Shown: piece by piece, positions 63,701 to 64,000 of the stretch
Layout: each line of letters begins with the position of its first letter
Numbering within the stretch: the first letter of the stretch is position 1
Notes under the pieces: generated by a model
Database searches by the model: none
What the model saw: the letters and a program-made list of their open reading frames with translations, nothing else
What the model was told of the DNA's origin: nothing
From: Nemertoderma westbladi
Taxonomy: Eukaryota; Xenacoelomorpha; Nemertodermatida; Nemertodermatidae
NCBI GenBank assembly: GCA_032718475.1
Contig: JAUCBJ010001071.1
Location: 107,494 to 171,493, forward strand
Direction: 5' to 3'
Length of the DNA: 64,000 nucleotides
Translations under genes and position numbers: made by a program

Positions 63701-64000
63701 AAAAGATCAGTTAGGTACTTGGCACGAATTTCCCCAAATAATGATTTAAGTGTGTCACCCTTACTCAAGGACTCTCGATAAAACTTCAAATGTATCTGTG
63801 TCACCATCAACAGTAGACACAAATGTTGTCTAACCATCGTATACTGATCTGATTGCTGCAATAATTTCCTCAGGAATCCCATATAATGAAAGTATGCTGA
63901 ACATACGTGAGCGAGAGACTGAATCAAAGGCCTTGAAGAAGTCAACAAAGATAACAGCCAGATTTCAGATCAGCTTTTCGTTTTTGATGCTATTCAAATT

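Larger units (their letters stand above)
62225..64000 (-). mobile_element. LINE fragment, reverse transcriptase region, split by the tandem retrozyme
   Basis: On the minus strand from the window edge the frame gives L-A-V-I-F-V-D-F-F-K-A-F-D-S-V-S-R, the RT motif with its first catalytic aspartate, then Y-G-I-P-E-E-I-I and, after frame changes and a stop, S-K-G-D-T-L near 63750. The C-terminal part reappears at about 63430-63259 and 62402-62225 (L-R-F-A-G-H-C-F-R-R-E-D), the same family as 46808-47290. Between these two pieces sit the 412-bp hammerhead units. The element continues beyond the window's right end. It is decayed by stops and shifts. Confidence 0.72.

Overview
The window looks like nuclear DNA from a marine-type invertebrate animal. 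It is AT-rich, with sparse genes split by GT-AG introns and animal-only gene families (tubulin polyglutamylase subunit TPGS2, a TIR plus DBB signalling adaptor). Between the genes lie many transposon remnants, tandem repeats and long poly-G/poly-C tracts. The phylum cannot be fixed from the sequence. The recurrent palindrome TAGGCCTA is a possible lineage clue.

Host genes with good support: a TIR-DBB adaptor of the BCAP/PIK3AP1-BANK1-Dof family (34297-36215, +, two exons with matching phase); an intronless RSL24D1/RLP24 ribosome-biogenesis gene (39767-40312, +); TPGS2 (45360-48184, +, two exons with matching phase); an unrecognised small single-pass membrane protein gene (49489-50096, +, two exons); a Crypton-type tyrosine recombinase ORF with a glycine-rich repeat tail (55311-56957, -); and a four-helix protein resembling HRG1 haem transporters (60546-61031, -).

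Layout. 0.2-1.2 kb: broken N-terminal part of a Polinton/Maverick-type DNA polymerase. 1.4-9.8 kb: a broken ORF of unknown family, invaded by a 4.5-kb 13-bp minisatellite and by a 1.56-kb TTAA-flanked piggyBac-type MITE. 11.4-22.9 kb: an 11.5-kb BEL/Pao-derived LTR element on the minus strand. Its gag is joined in frame to the last domain of pol, so protease, RT, RNase H and integrase are missing. It carries a second long zinc-knuckle ORF of unknown family, and its LTRs are about 99% identical. 23.8-24.65 kb: 83-bp minisatellite. 28.3-31 kb: foldback-like element, MITEs and short tandem repeats. 31.3-32.6 kb: Polinton integrase tail, a small ORF and a truncated capsid gene. 34-40.3 kb: host genes. 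40.9-44.3 kb: 44-bp minisatellite. 45-50 kb: host genes. 50-62 kb: repeats around the Crypton and HRG1-like genes. 62.2-64 kb: a minus-strand LINE fragment split by two tandem 412-bp units.

The most interesting item is that 412-bp unit, also present as a single copy near 38.93 kb. A tRNA-like pol III promoter (A and B boxes) lies directly before a complete type I hammerhead ribozyme. Helix III of the ribozyme is the self-complementary ACGCGT, which would favour cleavage as a dimer. The tandem units look like a retrozyme or SINE-like circular-RNA element. The second is the BEL derivative, whose young LTRs and badly broken ORFs suggest a family mobilised in trans.
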